From NCBI GenBank assembly GCA_946479435.1, contig CAMLFX010000016.1, positions 1 through 40,399 of the forward strand: a stretch of 40,399 nucleotides of DNA, read 5' to 3'. Under the pieces are notes generated by a model that was not told where the DNA came from, searched no databases, and saw only the letters and a program-made list of their open reading frames with translations. Of this stretch, positions 25,686 through 33,265 are shown piece by piece. Position 1 is the stretch's first letter, and every line of letters starts with the position of its first letter. A program made the position numbers and the translations under genes. The DNA comes from an uncultured Sphingobacteriales bacterium. GTDB taxonomy: Bacteria; Bacteroidota; Bacteroidia; Chitinophagales; Chitinophagaceae.

Positions 25686-26812
25686 TATTGCAGCTTTATT
25701 TTTCCATTGTTAAGCGACATGCCTTTAGGATAGTCGCGGAAACTCCACTTGTTGCGGATAATGCCTTGCTCCAGCAACATAAGCCCCGGGTTGGTACGCA
25801 TGGCTGTTTTACTTACAGTGCCATCCAGCACAAGGAAAGGAGCATCTATCTTCCATTGTTGTGCATATTTATCAGCGGTTTCTTTATCGGCTGAACACAA
25901 TATATAGAATGGTACATTTTGCGCCATGCATTGCGAAGCCAGCGTGCGCAAACGGTCTATATTATCGGTACGGGCGGTAACAGGGTCTTTAACAAACAGC
26001 AGGAAAGTATAGCCCGGCTGGGTTAAAATAAACTCCGTCTGGTCGTTACCATCGTGATCAGTAATAACGAAGTCTTTTATTTTAGCTTCCGCATTTCCTT
26101 TTTTAATAAGCTTATCCTTACGGTCCACAAACTTCCAGGTAGTATCCTGCCATGGGTAGTTTTCCATAGTGAATTCTTTTTGCGTACCGTCTTTTTCATA
26201 AATCATCACGGTTTCGTACTGGTCGGGTATGGCACCCGGAGGTATCTGGCGGTCGGTATTGACATTGGCACCTACTTTAAACGGAAGGCAATCGTAAAAA
26301 GGCAGATGTTCCAGCACATACCATTGCACACCAAATACGAAGAAAGCAGTGAGTATAAGTATGGCAACACTTGGGTAGCCTTTGAAGATGGGGGTAACAC
26401 GCCTGCGGAAGATGAACAGGATAATGATCATGACCAGCAGGGCTACATCTTTATAGAAAGTTTCTTCGTTGGTTATTTTAATGCAATCGCCAAAGCAGCC
26501 ACATTCTTTTATTTTACCTGAGAACAGTACATAAGCAGTAAGGAAAGTAAAGAACGTGATGAGTAATAAAAGCAGGAATGAAAACACCCTGTATGCATAA
26601 CCCAATAATACCGCAACACCGGCTATCACCTCGAAAGCTATCATGGTAACTGATAGCCCCAGCGAGTATTGAGACATACTGGCCATTCCCCATACATCGA
26701 AAAATTCATTCATTTTATAGCTAAGGCCAAGCGGGTCGTTAGCTTTTATAAGTCCTGAAAATATGAATAGAACACCTACTACAATTCTTAATAGCCAGAG
26801 GAAGTATTTCAT
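25685..26812 (-). CDS. BT_3928-type DoxX membrane protein with thioredoxin-like C-terminal domain
   Basis: A 375-residue protein. The N-terminal ~170 residues are a four-helix DoxX/MauE-like membrane domain, starting LWLLRIVVGVLFIFSGLIKANDPLG, the usual signature. The C-terminal half (about 245-375) is thioredoxin-like in layout: FLLFVKDP, then VPFYILCSADKETADKYAQQW and DAPFLVLDGTVSKTAMRTNPGLMLL. There is no CxxC at the expected active-site position, although CFGDC sits near residue 109 in the membrane domain. Comparable BT_3928-family proteins occur near folP and DUF1599 genes in Bacteroidota, as here. A redox or quinone-linked role is plausible but unproven. It is translationally coupled to the ABC permease. 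Confidence 0.85.
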   Translation of the reverse strand: MKYFLWLLRIVVGVLFIFSGLIKANDPLGLSYKMNEFFDVWGMASMSQYSLGLSVTMIAFEVIAGVAVLLGYAYRVFSFLLLLLITFFTFLTAYVLFSGKIKECGCFGDCIKITNEETFYKDVALLVMIIILFIFRRRVTPIFKGYPSVAILILTAFFVFGVQWYVLEHLPFYDCLPFKVGANVNTDRQIPPGAIPDQYETVMIYEKDGTQKEFTMENYPWQDTTWKFVDRKDKLIKKGNAEAKIKDFVITDHDGNDQTEFILTQPGYTFLLFVKDPVTARTDNIDRLRTLASQCMAQNVPFYILCSADKETADKYAQQWKIDAPFLVLDGTVSKTAMRTNPGLMLLEQGIIRNKWSFRDYPKGMSLNNGKIKLQ

Positions 26813-26873
26813 AAAGCGGTTTATTGAGTATGTATTGACTGTAAAACTGTATACAATGGTGGGTTATAAAATG

Positions 26874-27452
26874 TTAAGATTGTTCATCAATTTTTATGAG
26901 CGCAAAAATGCCATAATTCACTATATCGCAAAAATTGGCATCTATGCCTTCCGATACTATGGTTTGGCCATCATTGGCCAGTATTTGTTTAATACGTAAA
27001 AGTTTCACCAGTATTAGGTCAACAAACGACTGCTGCGACATATCTCTCCAGGCCTCGCCATAGTCGTGGTTCTTTTGTAGCATCAGGTCTTCTATTTCTT
27101 TCGCCTTTAGCTCGTACCAATGTTTGGCATCCTGTGCAGGCATTTCAGTTTCTGCATCAGCAGGCAAAGCATTTTGTATCAGGGCAATGATGCCGTAATT
27201 CACTATACCTATGAATTCGCTGGCAATACTATCGCCTATTTTTTGTGTGCCCAGCTCCTGTATCTGGCGAATGCGCCAGGCTTTTATATATACCTGGTCA
27301 ACAATAGATATAGGGCGCAATACCCGCCACGAAGTGCCGTAGTCCTGCGCCTTTTTTACATAAAGGTCTTTGCAGCGGTTCACTACGCTTTGGTATTGTT
27401 GTAAAGTATGCGTCATTTGCGCGGTGGAGTTGGTGCTTAAACTATCCTGCAT
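26874..27452 (-). CDS. DUF1599 protein with two tandem repeats
   Basis: A 192-residue protein from the ATG at 27452; an ATG at 27416 is an alternative (180 residues). Two copies of the DUF1599 unit are visible: KKAQDYGTSWRVLRPISIVD with EFIGIVNYGIIALIQ, and QKNHDYGEAWRDMSQQSFVD with NFCDIVNYGIFALIK. The repeated features are a K-x2-DYG-x2-WR motif, an R-I-x-Q-I helix and a D/G-IVNYG-I-ALI end. The family has been discussed in connection with nucleotide modification, but its biochemical role is not settled. It lies head to head with folP, with starts only 17 bases apart, and heads a minus-strand run with the DoxX protein and ABC permease. Confidence 0.82.
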   Translation of the reverse strand: MQDSLSTNSTAQMTHTLQQYQSVVNRCKDLYVKKAQDYGTSWRVLRPISIVDQVYIKAWRIRQIQELGTQKIGDSIASEFIGIVNYGIIALIQNALPADAETEMPAQDAKHWYELKAKEIEDLMLQKNHDYGEAWRDMSQQSFVDLILVKLLRIKQILANDGQTIVSEGIDANFCDIVNYGIFALIKIDEQS

Positions 27453-27460
27453 TTTCTTTG
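27453..27460 (+). promoter_or_regulatory. Possible folP -7 element TTTCTTTG
   Basis: TTTCTTTG is one mismatch from TAnnTTTG and ends eight bases before the folP ATG. It directly abuts the DUF1599 start codon on the other strand. Confidence 0.4.
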
Positions 27461-27468
27461 TACTGCCA

Positions 27469-28326
27469 ATGAGTTTCAAAAATACAGTTTTACCCGTACA
27501 AACCACCCTGCAAAGCAAGGGAAGAATACTAAGCCTTGAAAAGCCAATGGTAATGGGCATACTGAATGCTACCCCTGACAGCTTTTATAATAAAGGCAGG
27601 GATAGCGGAACGGAGGAACTGCTGCGCCATGCAGAAAAAATGCTGAAAGATGGCGCGGCTATATTGGATATTGGCGGGGTATCAACAAAGCCAGGGTCGC
27701 CGATAATAGAAGTGCAGCAGGAACTGGACAGGATACTGCCCGCAATAGAAGCGATACATAAACAGTTCCCTGATGCATGGCTATCGTGCGATACATATAG
27801 TGCACAAGTAGCCAAACAGGCAGTGCAGGCAGGTGTAGATATAATAAATGATGTGAGCAGCGGCAGTATTGATAAACTGATGTTACAAACCGTTGCCGCT
27901 TTGAAAGTGCCTTATATAGCGATGCATATGCAGGGCATACCGGAAACCATGCAGGTGAACCCGCAATATGATGATGCACTAAAAGAAGTGCGCGACTATT
28001 TAAAAGATATATGCGACCAATGTAACGAAGCAGGTGTTGTGGATGTGATCATTGATCCCGGTTTTGGCTTTGGTAAAACGGTAGCACATAATTTTGAATT
28101 GCTGAAAGGGCTACACACATTCAGGCTGCTGGGCAGGCCGGTACTGGCGGGTATCTCCCGGAAATCGATGGTGTGCAAACCGATCAAAGTATCGCCTGAA
28201 CATGCGTTGAATGGCACAACGGCACTGCATATAGTAGCCTTGCAGCAAGGCGCTAATATTTTGCGCGTACACGATGTGAAAGAAGCGGTGGAAGTGATCA
28301 CTTTGTTTGAGCAGCTAAACAACTAA
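27469..28326 (+). CDS. folP: Dihydropteroate synthase
   Basis: Condenses p-aminobenzoate with 6-hydroxymethyl-7,8-dihydropterin pyrophosphate to give dihydropteroate in folate synthesis; it is the target of sulfonamides. From the ATG at 27469 it has 285 residues, a normal TIM-barrel length. Signatures are MGILNATPDSFYNKGR, ILDIGGVSTKPGS, SCDTY, the INDVSSG segment, DPGFGFGKTVAHN and GISRKSM. The open frame extends upstream to 27370, but that part is the complement of the DUF1599 gene and is not conserved. It is followed four bases later by a monooxygenase-like gene, probably cotranscribed. Confidence 0.96.
   Translation: MSFKNTVLPVQTTLQSKGRILSLEKPMVMGILNATPDSFYNKGRDSGTEELLRHAEKMLKDGAAILDIGGVSTKPGSPIIEVQQELDRILPAIEAIHKQFPDAWLSCDTYSAQVAKQAVQAGVDIINDVSSGSIDKLMLQTVAALKVPYIAMHMQGIPETMQVNPQYDDALKEVRDYLKDICDQCNEAGVVDVIIDPGFGFGKTVAHNFELLKGLHTFRLLGRPVLAGISRKSMVCKPIKVSPEHALNGTTALHIVALQQGANILRVHDVKEAVEVITLFEQLNN
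27477..27484 (-). promoter_or_regulatory. DUF1599 -7 element TATTTTTG, inside folP
   Basis: On the minus strand this reads TATTTTTG, an exact TAnnTTTG match. It lies 24 bases ahead of the DUF1599 ATG at 27452 but within the first codons of folP. Confidence 0.5.
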
Positions 28327-28330
28327 TAAT

Positions 28331-28630
28331 ATGGAACCTTATTATGCGGTCATCTTCACATCGCTACGTACGGAGGGTGATAATGGCTATGCAGCTATGG
28401 CTGAAGAAATGGAACAACTTGCTCAACAGCAACCGGGCTATTTAGGTATAGAAAGTGCGCGGAATGAATTAGGCATTACTGTTTCTTACTGGGCATCGCT
28501 GGAAGCCATTAAGAACTGGAAAGCAAATCTTGACCATTTGGAAGCGCAAAAGAAAGGCCGTACCACCTGGTACAGCCAATATAAAGTACGCATCTGCAAA
28601 GTAGAGCGTGAGTATGAGTTTACGATATAG
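28331..28630 (+). CDS. Antibiotic biosynthesis monooxygenase (ABM)-like protein
   Basis: A 99-residue small protein with a dimeric ferredoxin-like fold typical of the ABM superfamily. YYAVIFTSLRT forms the first strand, MAEEMEQLAQQQPGYLGIES the helix and second strand, and GITVSYWASLEAIKNWKANLDH the later strand-helix element. Many such proteins are quinol or haem-related monooxygenases or stress-response proteins, and no substrate can be assigned here. It starts four bases after the folP stop codon. It ends one base from the stop codon of the convergent GNAT-like gene, leaving no room for a terminator. Confidence 0.85.
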   Translation: MEPYYAVIFTSLRTEGDNGYAAMAEEMEQLAQQQPGYLGIESARNELGITVSYWASLEAIKNWKANLDHLEAQKKGRTTWYSQYKVRICKVEREYEFTI

Positions 28631-28631
28631 T

Positions 28632-29789
28632 TTAGAATGTAAGTATGGGGTGCCGTTTGAACTCTTTATTTCTATCGAACAGGTACCGTAGTGTTACCAG
28701 TTTGCGGCTGCGGTGCGTGCCCAGGCTTTCAGCAATGTTCATCATCTTAGGATTGAAATCACCAATCCATTGCATTTCATAGTCTGTATATTTCGATTGT
28801 GGCTGTATCACCTTCGCACCTTCTATTATCATGTAAGCATCTACGCCCTTGCCTTGAAATTCAGGTATGATGCCAAATGCAATACCCAGGAAACGGGTAC
28901 ATTTCCCAAATTTTTGCAGCCAAAGAAATTTCAGTTTATGCAGCAGGTCGAATTTACCGTTTAGATGTTTGAAGAACTGGTTAAGATCTGGCAGGTTTAT
29001 CCAGAATGCAATAGGTTCATCTTTGTAATAGGTAAACCAAATGATCTCTTCATCCATCACAGGTTTCATTTTTTTGAACATTTTTTTTACCGTGCGTTCT
29101 TCCAGCTGTTTACCACCACCATGGCTGGCCCATGCCTTATTGTATATATAAGTAAAATCTTTAGCAAACTTATCCAGCTCCGATTTTTTTACATGCTTTG
29201 CTGAATAATTAGGGTCTTTTGAAAGTTCAGTATTGCGTATGTAAAACTTTTCCTGCAGACGCTGGTCAACTTTCATAGCATAGCAAACCTGGTTGAAATA
29301 CACTTCGAAACCGTAATTCCTGAATAGTGCTTCATAATAAGGTGGGTTATAATTCATACAGTAAAGTGGTTCCTGGAAACCTTCTACCTGCAAACCCCAC
29401 CAGCGTTCGCGCTCACCGAAATTTATAGGGCCATCCATCGCTTCCATACCGCGCTCCCATAGCCACTGTTTACAGTGGTCGAAAATAATATTAGCGGCTT
29501 TCTGGTCGTTGATACATTCAAAAAAACCAATACCACCTGTAGGTTGGTCTTGTTTGTATTGTTTGTTGACGAATGTTGCTACACGTCCTATCACTTTACC
29601 ATTATCATCTTTCAATAGCCAGCGCGTGCATTCCCCTTTTTTGAAGAACTTATTTTTCTTTGGGTCGAACACTTCTTCTATATCCTTATCAAGCGGACGA
29701 ATGAAGTTGGGGTCGTTCTTATAAATTTCAAGGGGCAGTTCGAGAAATGCCTTTATATCCTGCTGTGTTTTTACTTCCTGCATCTGCAT
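28632..29789 (-). CDS. GNAT-like acyltransferase-family protein, substrate unknown
   Basis: A 385-residue soluble protein. The N-terminal third contains WLLKDDNGKVIGRVATFVN followed by GGIGFFECINDQKAANIIFD, typical of a GNAT acetyl-CoA fold. The remainder has an aromatic-rich middle (NYNPPYYEALFRNYGFEVYF) and a second GNAT-like half with FLGIAFGIIPEFQGKGVDAYM, whose PEFQGKG resembles the acetyl-CoA pyrophosphate-binding loop. This double arrangement matches a family usually annotated as hypothetical or N-acetyltransferase in Bacteroidota. The reaction is unknown. It starts after the terminator of the PspC gene, so it is likely transcribed on its own. Confidence 0.78.
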   Translation of the reverse strand: MQMQEVKTQQDIKAFLELPLEIYKNDPNFIRPLDKDIEEVFDPKKNKFFKKGECTRWLLKDDNGKVIGRVATFVNKQYKQDQPTGGIGFFECINDQKAANIIFDHCKQWLWERGMEAMDGPINFGERERWWGLQVEGFQEPLYCMNYNPPYYEALFRNYGFEVYFNQVCYAMKVDQRLQEKFYIRNTELSKDPNYSAKHVKKSELDKFAKDFTYIYNKAWASHGGGKQLEERTVKKMFKKMKPVMDEEIIWFTYYKDEPIAFWINLPDLNQFFKHLNGKFDLLHKLKFLWLQKFGKCTRFLGIAFGIIPEFQGKGVDAYMIIEGAKVIQPQSKYTDYEMQWIGDFNPKMMNIAESLGTHRSRKLVTLRYLFDRNKEFKRHPILTF

Positions 29790-29828
29790 AGCTTACCTGC
29801 GAAAAAAATTACAACGTGAAAATACTCT

Positions 29829-29856
29829 AAAAAAAGAAACCCGCTGAAAAGCGGGC
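29829..29856 (-). terminator. Terminator of the PadR-PspC operon
   Basis: On the minus strand a GC-rich stem of six or seven base pairs (CCCGCT, complement 29850-29855, with AGCGGG, complement 29840-29845) encloses a four-base loop and is followed by a T-run (complement 29829-29835). It lies 30 bases past the PspC stop. Confidence 0.8.
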
Positions 29857-29885
29857 TACTCATTTGGTTATGACAGTTCACATAT

Positions 29886-30560
29886 CTATTTTTTCTTGCT
29901 GAAAAAATCCCTCAATTCGCGGCTCATTTGTTCGCCGCGTATTTTCAGGTCTTTCAGTTCATCGCCTACATTATTCTTTATAGTATGAAAATCCATAGGG
30001 TCGCCGCCCGACATATAGCGCAGGTCTTCAGGTGTGCGTGCTGCAGGTACTATGATCCATGCAAGTATGTATGCCAGTAAGCCTATGCCTGCCGTAAGGA
30101 ACATAATAGCAAATACCAGGCGTACTATTACGGGGTCAATATCGAAATAGTTAGCTATACCACTACATACGCCACCAATCATTTTATCATTCGGGTTGCG
30201 GAATAGCCTGCGGCCGGAGGGTGGAGTGTTTTGCTGACTGTAAGAAGAGCTATACGGCGCAGGGAAATGACTAACCGGATTGCCTTTAGCATCTCTGCCC
30301 TCATTCAACGCGCTGGCGGGGCCAAGTGTTTCTATTACTTTCAATACATCCGATTTATCCACAGCATGTGCGCCAGCATTCAGACGTATGGTGAATAGCT
30401 CGGCAATGCGTGCTTCTATATCGTGAATGATCTCATATTTGCCTTCTTCGCCATCAAAATGGCGCTCAAGCGATGAGATGTAGTCTTTTAATAACAGGTA
30501 ACCATCTTCCTCAATAGGTATCAACCTGCCGGCGATGGTTATTTGTATGATGCGTTGCAT
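29886..30560 (-). CDS. PspC-domain membrane protein
   Basis: A 224-residue protein of the PspC type, implicated in envelope stress signalling. The N-terminal ~80 residues form a soluble module (ITIAGRLIPIEEDGYLLL and IIHDIEARIAELFTIRL) common to Bacteroidota versions. The PspC domain spans about residues 117-172: RRLFRNPNDKMIGGVCSGIANYFDIDPVIVRLVF, then a transmembrane helix ending WIIVPAA. A charged tail follows. It is preceded after ten bases by a PadR regulator, and the pair forms an operon. PadR-PspC pairing is a recurrent arrangement. I infer that PspC levels are controlled by PadR through the palindrome at 30944-30962. Confidence 0.9.
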   Translation of the reverse strand: MQRIIQITIAGRLIPIEEDGYLLLKDYISSLERHFDGEEGKYEIIHDIEARIAELFTIRLNAGAHAVDKSDVLKVIETLGPASALNEGRDAKGNPVSHFPAPYSSSYSQQNTPPSGRRLFRNPNDKMIGGVCSGIANYFDIDPVIVRLVFAIMFLTAGIGLLAYILAWIIVPAARTPEDLRYMSGGDPMDFHTIKNNVGDELKDLKIRGEQMSRELRDFFSKKK

Positions 30561-30570
30561 AAGCGTGGTT

Positions 30571-30903
30571 TTATATAGTTGTAGTTAAATGATTCACTGC
30601 ATTGCTTAATTCATCCCAGGTGCTGCGTAGCTGAGCATAAAATTTCAAACCGTTTTTCGTGAGCGCGAAATATTTGCGCGGCGGCCCACTGGGCGATTCC
30701 TCCCAACGGTAACTCAGCATATCTGCATTTTTAAGCCTTGTAAGCAAAGGGTATAAGGTACCTTCCAGCACCACCAGTTTCGCCTCTTTCAACTGCTCTA
30801 GTATATCACTTGGGTATGCTTCTTTTTGTTTGTGTATGATACCCAGTATGCATAGCTCCAGCAACCCTTTCCTCATTTGCGATTCCGTATTATCTATCGT
30901 CAT
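30571..30903 (-). CDS. PadR-family transcriptional regulator
   Basis: A 110-residue winged-helix repressor of the short PadR class (PadR-s2). The helix-turn-helix core includes MRKGLLELCILGIIHKQKEAYPSDILEQL, and the wing contains VLEGTLYPLLTRLKNADMLSYRWEES followed by RKYFALTKNG. Short PadR proteins dimerise through the C-terminal helix, here LKFYAQLRSTWDELSNAV. It heads an operon with the PspC gene. A -7 box TAGTTTTG (30923-30930) lies 19 bases before the ATG, and a 19-bp perfect palindrome covers the predicted -33 position. Autoregulation is therefore likely. The ligand is unknown. Confidence 0.93.
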   Translation of the reverse strand: MTIDNTESQMRKGLLELCILGIIHKQKEAYPSDILEQLKEAKLVVLEGTLYPLLTRLKNADMLSYRWEESPSGPPRKYFALTKNGLKFYAQLRSTWDELSNAVNHLTTTI

Positions 30904-30922
30904 GTCCTTGCTTTTACAAAGA

Positions 30923-30930
30923 CAAAACTA
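30923..30930 (-). promoter_or_regulatory. PadR-PspC -7 promoter element
   Basis: On the minus strand this reads TAGTTTTG, an exact TAnnTTTG match, 19 bases from the PadR ATG. The expected -33 position (30949-30952) lies inside the adjacent palindrome. Confidence 0.65.
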
Positions 30931-30943
30931 ATGTTTTTTATAA

Positions 30944-30962
30944 TACTATGTATAACATAGTA
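30944..30962. promoter_or_regulatory. Palindromic operator, probably for PadR
   Basis: A perfect inverted repeat: TACTATGT (30944-30951), centre ATA, ACATAGTA (30955-30962). ATGT...ACAT half-sites are the known PadR-family recognition pattern, though the gap here is three bases rather than the eight of the classic PadR site. It covers the -33 region of the padR promoter. Confidence 0.7.
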
Positions 30963-31058
30963 CCTGCTAATGGATAATATTTTGTTAAAGCAGGTATTGG
31001 GTGTGCATAGTTAGCTGATAATCAAAGCGGAATATTTTGTTCTAATTTTAGCCTTTCT

Positions 31059-32462
31059 ATGAATTTTAAAAAGATAGAACAAGCGGATATTGACTTCTTC
31101 AATAAAACAGAAGGTGTGCACAGTGTTATGGGTGATGCTGAAAGCCTTGCCAATGCTGCATCGGACCAGACGGAAGACCTGCATTACCTGCCCGAAGTAG
31201 TGATACAACCGTTTACCGTAGCAGCGGTGAGCAGTATTATGAAATATTGTAACGCACATAACATACCCGTTACACCACGTGGTGCAGGCACGGGTTTAAG
31301 TGGCGGGGCATTAGCTTTGTATGGCGGTGTGGTGCTGGATATGCGCAGGTTCAATAAAATATTAAATATAGATACCTGCAACTTTCAGGTGACGGTGGAG
31401 CCGGGTGTAATAACACAGGAACTACAGGACGCTGTTAAGGAAAAAGGTTTGATGTATCCGCCCGACCCCGCCAGTAAAGGGTCTTGTTTTATAGGCGGAA
31501 ATGTATCGGAAAATTCAGGCGGGCCAAGAGCTGTGAAGTATGGTGTGGTAAAAGATTATGTGCTGAACCTTGAAGTAGTAATGCCAAATGGCGATATAAT
31601 GTGGACCGGCGCTAATGTATTAAAGAATGCAACAGGATATAATCTTACCCAGCTAATAGTGGGTAGTGAAGGAACGTTAGCCGTTATTACTAAAATAGTA
31701 TTGAAACTGATACCTGCCGTGCAGCATGACCTGCCGATGCTGGTGCCATTCCGCTCGGCAGTGGAAGCTTGTGAGGCTGTGAATGCTATATTCCTTGCGG
31801 GTTACACACCATCGGCACTGGAGTTTATGGAGCGCGATGCGCTGGAATGGTCGATGAAATACACACAGGCAGAAGGTATTGCTTTGCCTGATGATATACA
31901 GGCACACCTGCTGATAGAAGTAGATGGCAATAACAAAGAGCAACTATACGCAGAGATGGAGGCGATAGCAGGCGTAATGGAAAAATTCAATACAGGAGAA
32001 GTATTATTTGCTGATAGCCATGAACAAAAACAAATGCTTTGGGCCCTGCGCCGCAAAGTAGGCGAAGCGGTAAAAAGCAATTCGATATATAAAGAAGAAG
32101 ATACCGTAGTGCCAAGGGCAGAGCTGCCTAAGTTGCTGCAAATAGTAAAGCGTATCGGTAAAGAATATGGTTTCCATTCGGTATGCTATGGCCATGCAGG
32201 CGACGGTAACCTGCACGTTAATATTGTAAAAGCGGATATGAGCGATGATGACTGGAAGAATAAACTACCGGAAGGCATTCGTGAATTATTTAAAGAGGTA
32301 GTGGCAATGGGGGGCACCATATCGGGCGAGCATGGTATCGGCCTTGTGCAGAAGAACTATATGGATATTGCATTCAGTGAAGTACAGCTACAGCTTATGA
32401 AAGATATTAAGCATTTATTCGACCCGCAAGGAATACTTAACCCGGGGAAGATATTTTTATAA
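31059..32462 (+). CDS. glcD: FAD-linked oxidase, GlcD / D-lactate dehydrogenase type
   Basis: A 467-residue flavoprotein of the GlcD group that oxidises a 2-hydroxy acid such as glycolate or D-lactate. The FAD-binding PP-loop is PRGAGTGLSGGALALYGG (73-90). FIGGNVSENSGGPRAVKYG follows, and the C-terminal FAD-oxidase domain has CYGHAGDGNLHVNI and SGEHGIGLVQKNYM. The length is that of GlcD alone; no GlcE or GlcF iron-sulfur subunit lies nearby. The substrate cannot be told from the sequence. It is transcribed away from the padR operon and shares a 155-bp intergenic region with it. A TAATTTTA element just upstream is one mismatch from the -7 consensus. Confidence 0.92.
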   Translation: MNFKKIEQADIDFFNKTEGVHSVMGDAESLANAASDQTEDLHYLPEVVIQPFTVAAVSSIMKYCNAHNIPVTPRGAGTGLSGGALALYGGVVLDMRRFNKILNIDTCNFQVTVEPGVITQELQDAVKEKGLMYPPDPASKGSCFIGGNVSENSGGPRAVKYGVVKDYVLNLEVVMPNGDIMWTGANVLKNATGYNLTQLIVGSEGTLAVITKIVLKLIPAVQHDLPMLVPFRSAVEACEAVNAIFLAGYTPSALEFMERDALEWSMKYTQAEGIALPDDIQAHLLIEVDGNNKEQLYAEMEAIAGVMEKFNTGEVLFADSHEQKQMLWALRRKVGEAVKSNSIYKEEDTVVPRAELPKLLQIVKRIGKEYGFHSVCYGHAGDGNLHVNIVKADMSDDDWKNKLPEGIRELFKEVVAMGGTISGEHGIGLVQKNYMDIAFSEVQLQLMKDIKHLFDPQGILNPGKIFL

Positions 32463-32549
32463 TTCCTTTAGCATTTGTTTTACAAAATAGTGGTTAAAAC
32501 AGCATGTATTAAGCCTTGAGCTTGTTAACTTCGCATCAATAGTATTTAC

Positions 32550-33194
32550 ATGAAAAAAATATGCCTCGTTTTGTTATGCAGCGCTATGAGTTTTGCCTCG
32601 TTTGCGCAGGAAGTATATAGCAGTAGCGGCCGCCCTATAACCGAGGCTGAACGTGAAGGTAAAAAAGAACCAGTAAAGGGTTTTGACCCAAGCCGCCTGA
32701 TATTTGGAGGCGGCTTTATATTTGGCATTGGCAGTGGTTACACAAATCTGGGAATATCACCCGTAGTAGGCTATGCGATAACCGATAAGTTTTCAGCAGG
32801 CATTGGCTTAGGCTATCAATATTTTAAGTTTGATATTCCTGTAGTCGATCAGTTTAATACGCCTATCGCCTCTTATAAATTTAAAACCTCAATTTATACA
32901 GGTAGTGTTTGGGCAAGGTACTTAGTATTTCAAAATATTTTTGTGCATGTACAGCCTGAAATAAACAGCCTGGAGATTCAGTCGAGCAATCCGTATTTTG
33001 ATGCTAATGGTAATATTCAAATAGATAAAACGCGGACTACAGTGCCCAGCCTTTTGGCGGGTATAGGCTTGCGCCAGCCAATCAGTAACAGGGTTTCTAT
33101 TTTAGCTATGGCGCTATACGATATATTACAAGAGCCCAACAGCCCATACCGGAATACCATAGACCTGCGTATAGGTGTAGCTGTAGGATTTTAA
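32550..33194 (+). CDS. Predicted outer-membrane beta-barrel protein
   Basis: A 214-residue exported protein with a signal peptide (1-19, ending ASFAQ). The mature part alternates polar and aromatic residues: FGGGFIFGIGSGYTNLGISPVVGYAITDKFSAGIGLGY, then SIYTGSVWARYLVF and the final DLRIGVAVGF, which ends in an aromatic residue. This pattern is typical of small outer-membrane barrels of the OmpW or porin-family type. A short polar segment (about 30-45) precedes the barrel. The function is unknown. It is preceded by an 87-bp gap and followed by a hairpin terminator, so it is probably a single-gene unit. Confidence 0.82.
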   Translation: MKKICLVLLCSAMSFASFAQEVYSSSGRPITEAEREGKKEPVKGFDPSRLIFGGGFIFGIGSGYTNLGISPVVGYAITDKFSAGIGLGYQYFKFDIPVVDQFNTPIASYKFKTSIYTGSVWARYLVFQNIFVHVQPEINSLEIQSSNPYFDANGNIQIDKTRTTVPSLLAGIGLRQPISNRVSILAMALYDILQEPNSPYRNTIDLRIGVAVGF

Positions 33195-33221
33195 TAAACA
33201 TCTTATATAATAAATGCTTTT

Positions 33222-33250
33222 AAAGCCTTCTGCGGAAGGCTTTATTTTTT
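33222..33250 (+). terminator. Terminator after the outer-membrane protein gene
   Basis: A 9-bp stem (AAAGCCTTC, 33222-33230, with GAAGGCTTT, 33235-33243) has a TGCG loop followed by a T-run (33245-33250). It ends 15 bases before the symporter ATG. Confidence 0.88.
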
Positions 33251-33265
33251 AGTTATTTTCACATT

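Noticed and set aside
27370..27468. 33-residue N-terminal extension of folP
   Set aside because: It is the complement of the DUF1599 coding sequence, with no conserved residues. The ATG at 27469 gives the normal FolP length.
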